NCBI GenBank assembly: GCA_023446675.1
Contig: JAEXPO010000572.1
Span: forward strand, 1 to 5,933
DNA: 5,933 nucleotides
From: Bacillota bacterium
GTDB lineage: Bacteria; Bacillota; Clostridia; DSM-8532
Direction of reading: 5' to 3'
Under the pieces are notes generated by a model, which ran no database searches, had not been told where the DNA came from, and saw only the letters and a program-made list of their open reading frames with translations. Positions 5,290 to 5,933 of the stretch are shown in pieces. Position numbers and translations under genes: made by a program. Position 1 is the first letter of the stretch. Each line of letters opens with the position of its first letter.

Positions 5290-5308
5290 GTATGTATACA
5301 TACTATAT
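5285..5308 (-). promoter_or_regulatory. Main MarR operator-like palindrome over the -10
   Basis: The centre GTATGTATACATAC (5290-5303) is a perfect 14-base palindrome, extending to 24 bases with one mismatched pair and ATAT at each end. It overlaps the -10 element, where a bound MarR dimer would block RNA polymerase. Size and AT-rich symmetry fit MarR operators. Confidence 0.6.
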
Positions 5309-5328
5309 TGTCTCTGTCCCTCTGTCAA
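5300..5328 (-). promoter_or_regulatory. Sigma-A promoter of the marR operon
   Basis: A perfect -35 TTGACA (5323-5328) is followed after 17 bases by TAGTAT (5300-5305); TATAGT two bases nearer is an alternative -10 with 15-base spacing. The start of transcription would lie near 5293, giving a leader of about 70 bases that contains the second palindrome and the 5245-5262 inverted repeat. Confidence 0.7.
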
Positions 5329-5354
5329 TACCTATAGAAAATAATTTAGAAAAT

Positions 5355-5403
5355 AAAGGCTGAATCAGGCAGTCACTAAACGACTACATGATTCAGCCTT
5401 TTT
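5355..5403 (-). terminator. Strong terminator after the right-edge collagen-like gene, probably bidirectional
   Basis: AAAGGCTGAATCA (5355-5367) and TGATTCAGCCTTT (5389-5401) form a perfect 13-pair stem; AGTC/GACT inside the loop can add four more pairs. On the plus strand the tail is TTTTT; on the minus strand the stem is followed by TTTATTTT-like sequence. It lies about 25 bases past the stop at 5428 and insulates the marR promoter from read-through. Confidence 0.85.
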
Positions 5404-5427
5404 AATACATATCCGATTTTTGTTATA

Positions 5428-5933
5428 TCAATCCAGTCTTATAATATTTAACACAGAGCCCTCATAGGTTATTGAATGACCGGCAGGATTTACCAATGTG
5501 AGAATATTGGGATCTGCACCTGTGCTAAAAACAGCACCCGAACTCAAAGTAAGCCTGATAGTTGGCGTTGCCAATGAAGCAAGGTTTCTGAAATAGCTCT
5601 GTGTGCCTAAAATAAGTGCCCCATTTAACGAGAGCTGAACGATAGCATCACCCTCTCCATTATTTCCAAGATTTGATGCCGTTTCATAAAAAGCATAGTA
5701 GGTATGATCCGGCGCCAGCACTATATTGGCTGAACCAGCGGTATGGCTGATAGAAGTTCCATTTATTATGCTTATGGAGAAAGTAATCGCCGAACCGCCT
5801 GCAACAACCTGGGAGGTAGGATTGACAATTCGTGCATTTTCAGAGGTAACGGTCTGTGCTGAAGGACCTGTAGGACCGGTATCACCTGTTGCGCCCGTTG
5901 CTCCCGTGGCTCCCGTAGGGCCTGTCGCTCCGG
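5428..5933 (-). CDS. Collagen-like BclA-type protein, C-terminal part, cut by the right window edge
   Basis: The frame is open to the window edge and ends in TGA at 5428, giving 167 visible residues. The first about 25 are a collagen stalk in perfect register (GAT, GPT, GAT, GAT, GAT, GDT, GPT, GPS). The remaining roughly 140 form a beta-rich domain resembling the TNF/C1q-like BclA C-terminal domain: TYYAFYETASNLGNNGEGDA, then VQLSLNGALILGTQSYF and TPTIRLTLSSGAVFSTG, ending SVLNIIRLD. The order 'Y.....N......G...L.LNG..I.GT' followed by a hydrophobic final strand parallels the BclA trimer head as I recall it. In the family this head trimerises and nucleates the collagen helix at the spore surface. 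The N-terminal anchoring region and promoter are outside the window. No ATG is needed inside the window; internal GTG codons within the head are not starts. Confidence 0.85.
   Translation of the reverse strand, partial: GATGPTGATGATGATGDTGPTGPSAQTVTSENARIVNPTSQVVAGGSAITFSISIINGTSISHTAGSANIVLAPDHTYYAFYETASNLGNNGEGDAIVQLSLNGALILGTQSYFRNLASLATPTIRLTLSSGAVFSTGADPNILTLVNPAGHSITYEGSVLNIIRLD

Overview
The window looks like chromosome from a spore-forming, low-to-mid GC Firmicute, most likely a clostridial (Lachnospiraceae-like) species. This rests on collagen-like spore-surface proteins of the BclA type, strong AGGAGG-type ribosome binding sites, clostridial glycosidase remnants and a clostridial-type large serine recombinase. 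Every intact gene is on the minus strand, so transcription runs from high to low coordinates.

Layout, left to right. (1) 1-951 is one end of a mobile element: the N-terminal 203 residues of a large serine recombinase running off the left edge, a 25-codon ORF overlapping its upstream neighbour by GTGA, and an 87-aa DUF6870-like protein. (2) 1079-2909 holds two collagen-like genes. The first encodes a short protein (99 aa) that is little more than an N-terminal region plus a GPT-repeat stalk. The second (422 aa) carries the same N-terminal region and stalk, followed by a right-handed beta-helix-like domain. Their leaders are about 82% identical without gaps over 100 bases and contain a sigma-K-like promoter pattern. 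(3) 2952-4296 is a graveyard of carbohydrate-utilisation genes: the C-terminal half of a GH42 beta-galactosidase, the C-terminal part of a second glycosidase-like protein fused to it out of frame, and a possible plus-strand C-terminal remnant ending just before a plus-oriented terminator. (4) 4400-5328 is a compact regulatory operon: a MarR-family regulator and an overlapping four-helix membrane protein, behind a sigma-A promoter whose -10 lies in a near-perfect palindrome with a second related palindrome beside it. (5) 5355-5933 is a strong terminator and the C-terminal part of a third collagen-like protein, with a BclA-like C-terminal domain, running off the right edge.

The three collagen-like proteins are probably surface filaments of the spore, made in the mother cell; none of the visible N-termini has a signal peptide. 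The MarR/membrane-protein pair is probably autoregulated and of unknown function. The glycosidase fragments and the short collagen-like paralogue suggest repeated local deletion and rearrangement beside a mobile element. I see no clear evidence of a wholly new system. The most unusual items are the collagen/beta-helix architecture, the mosaic pseudogene block and the tandem MarR operators.
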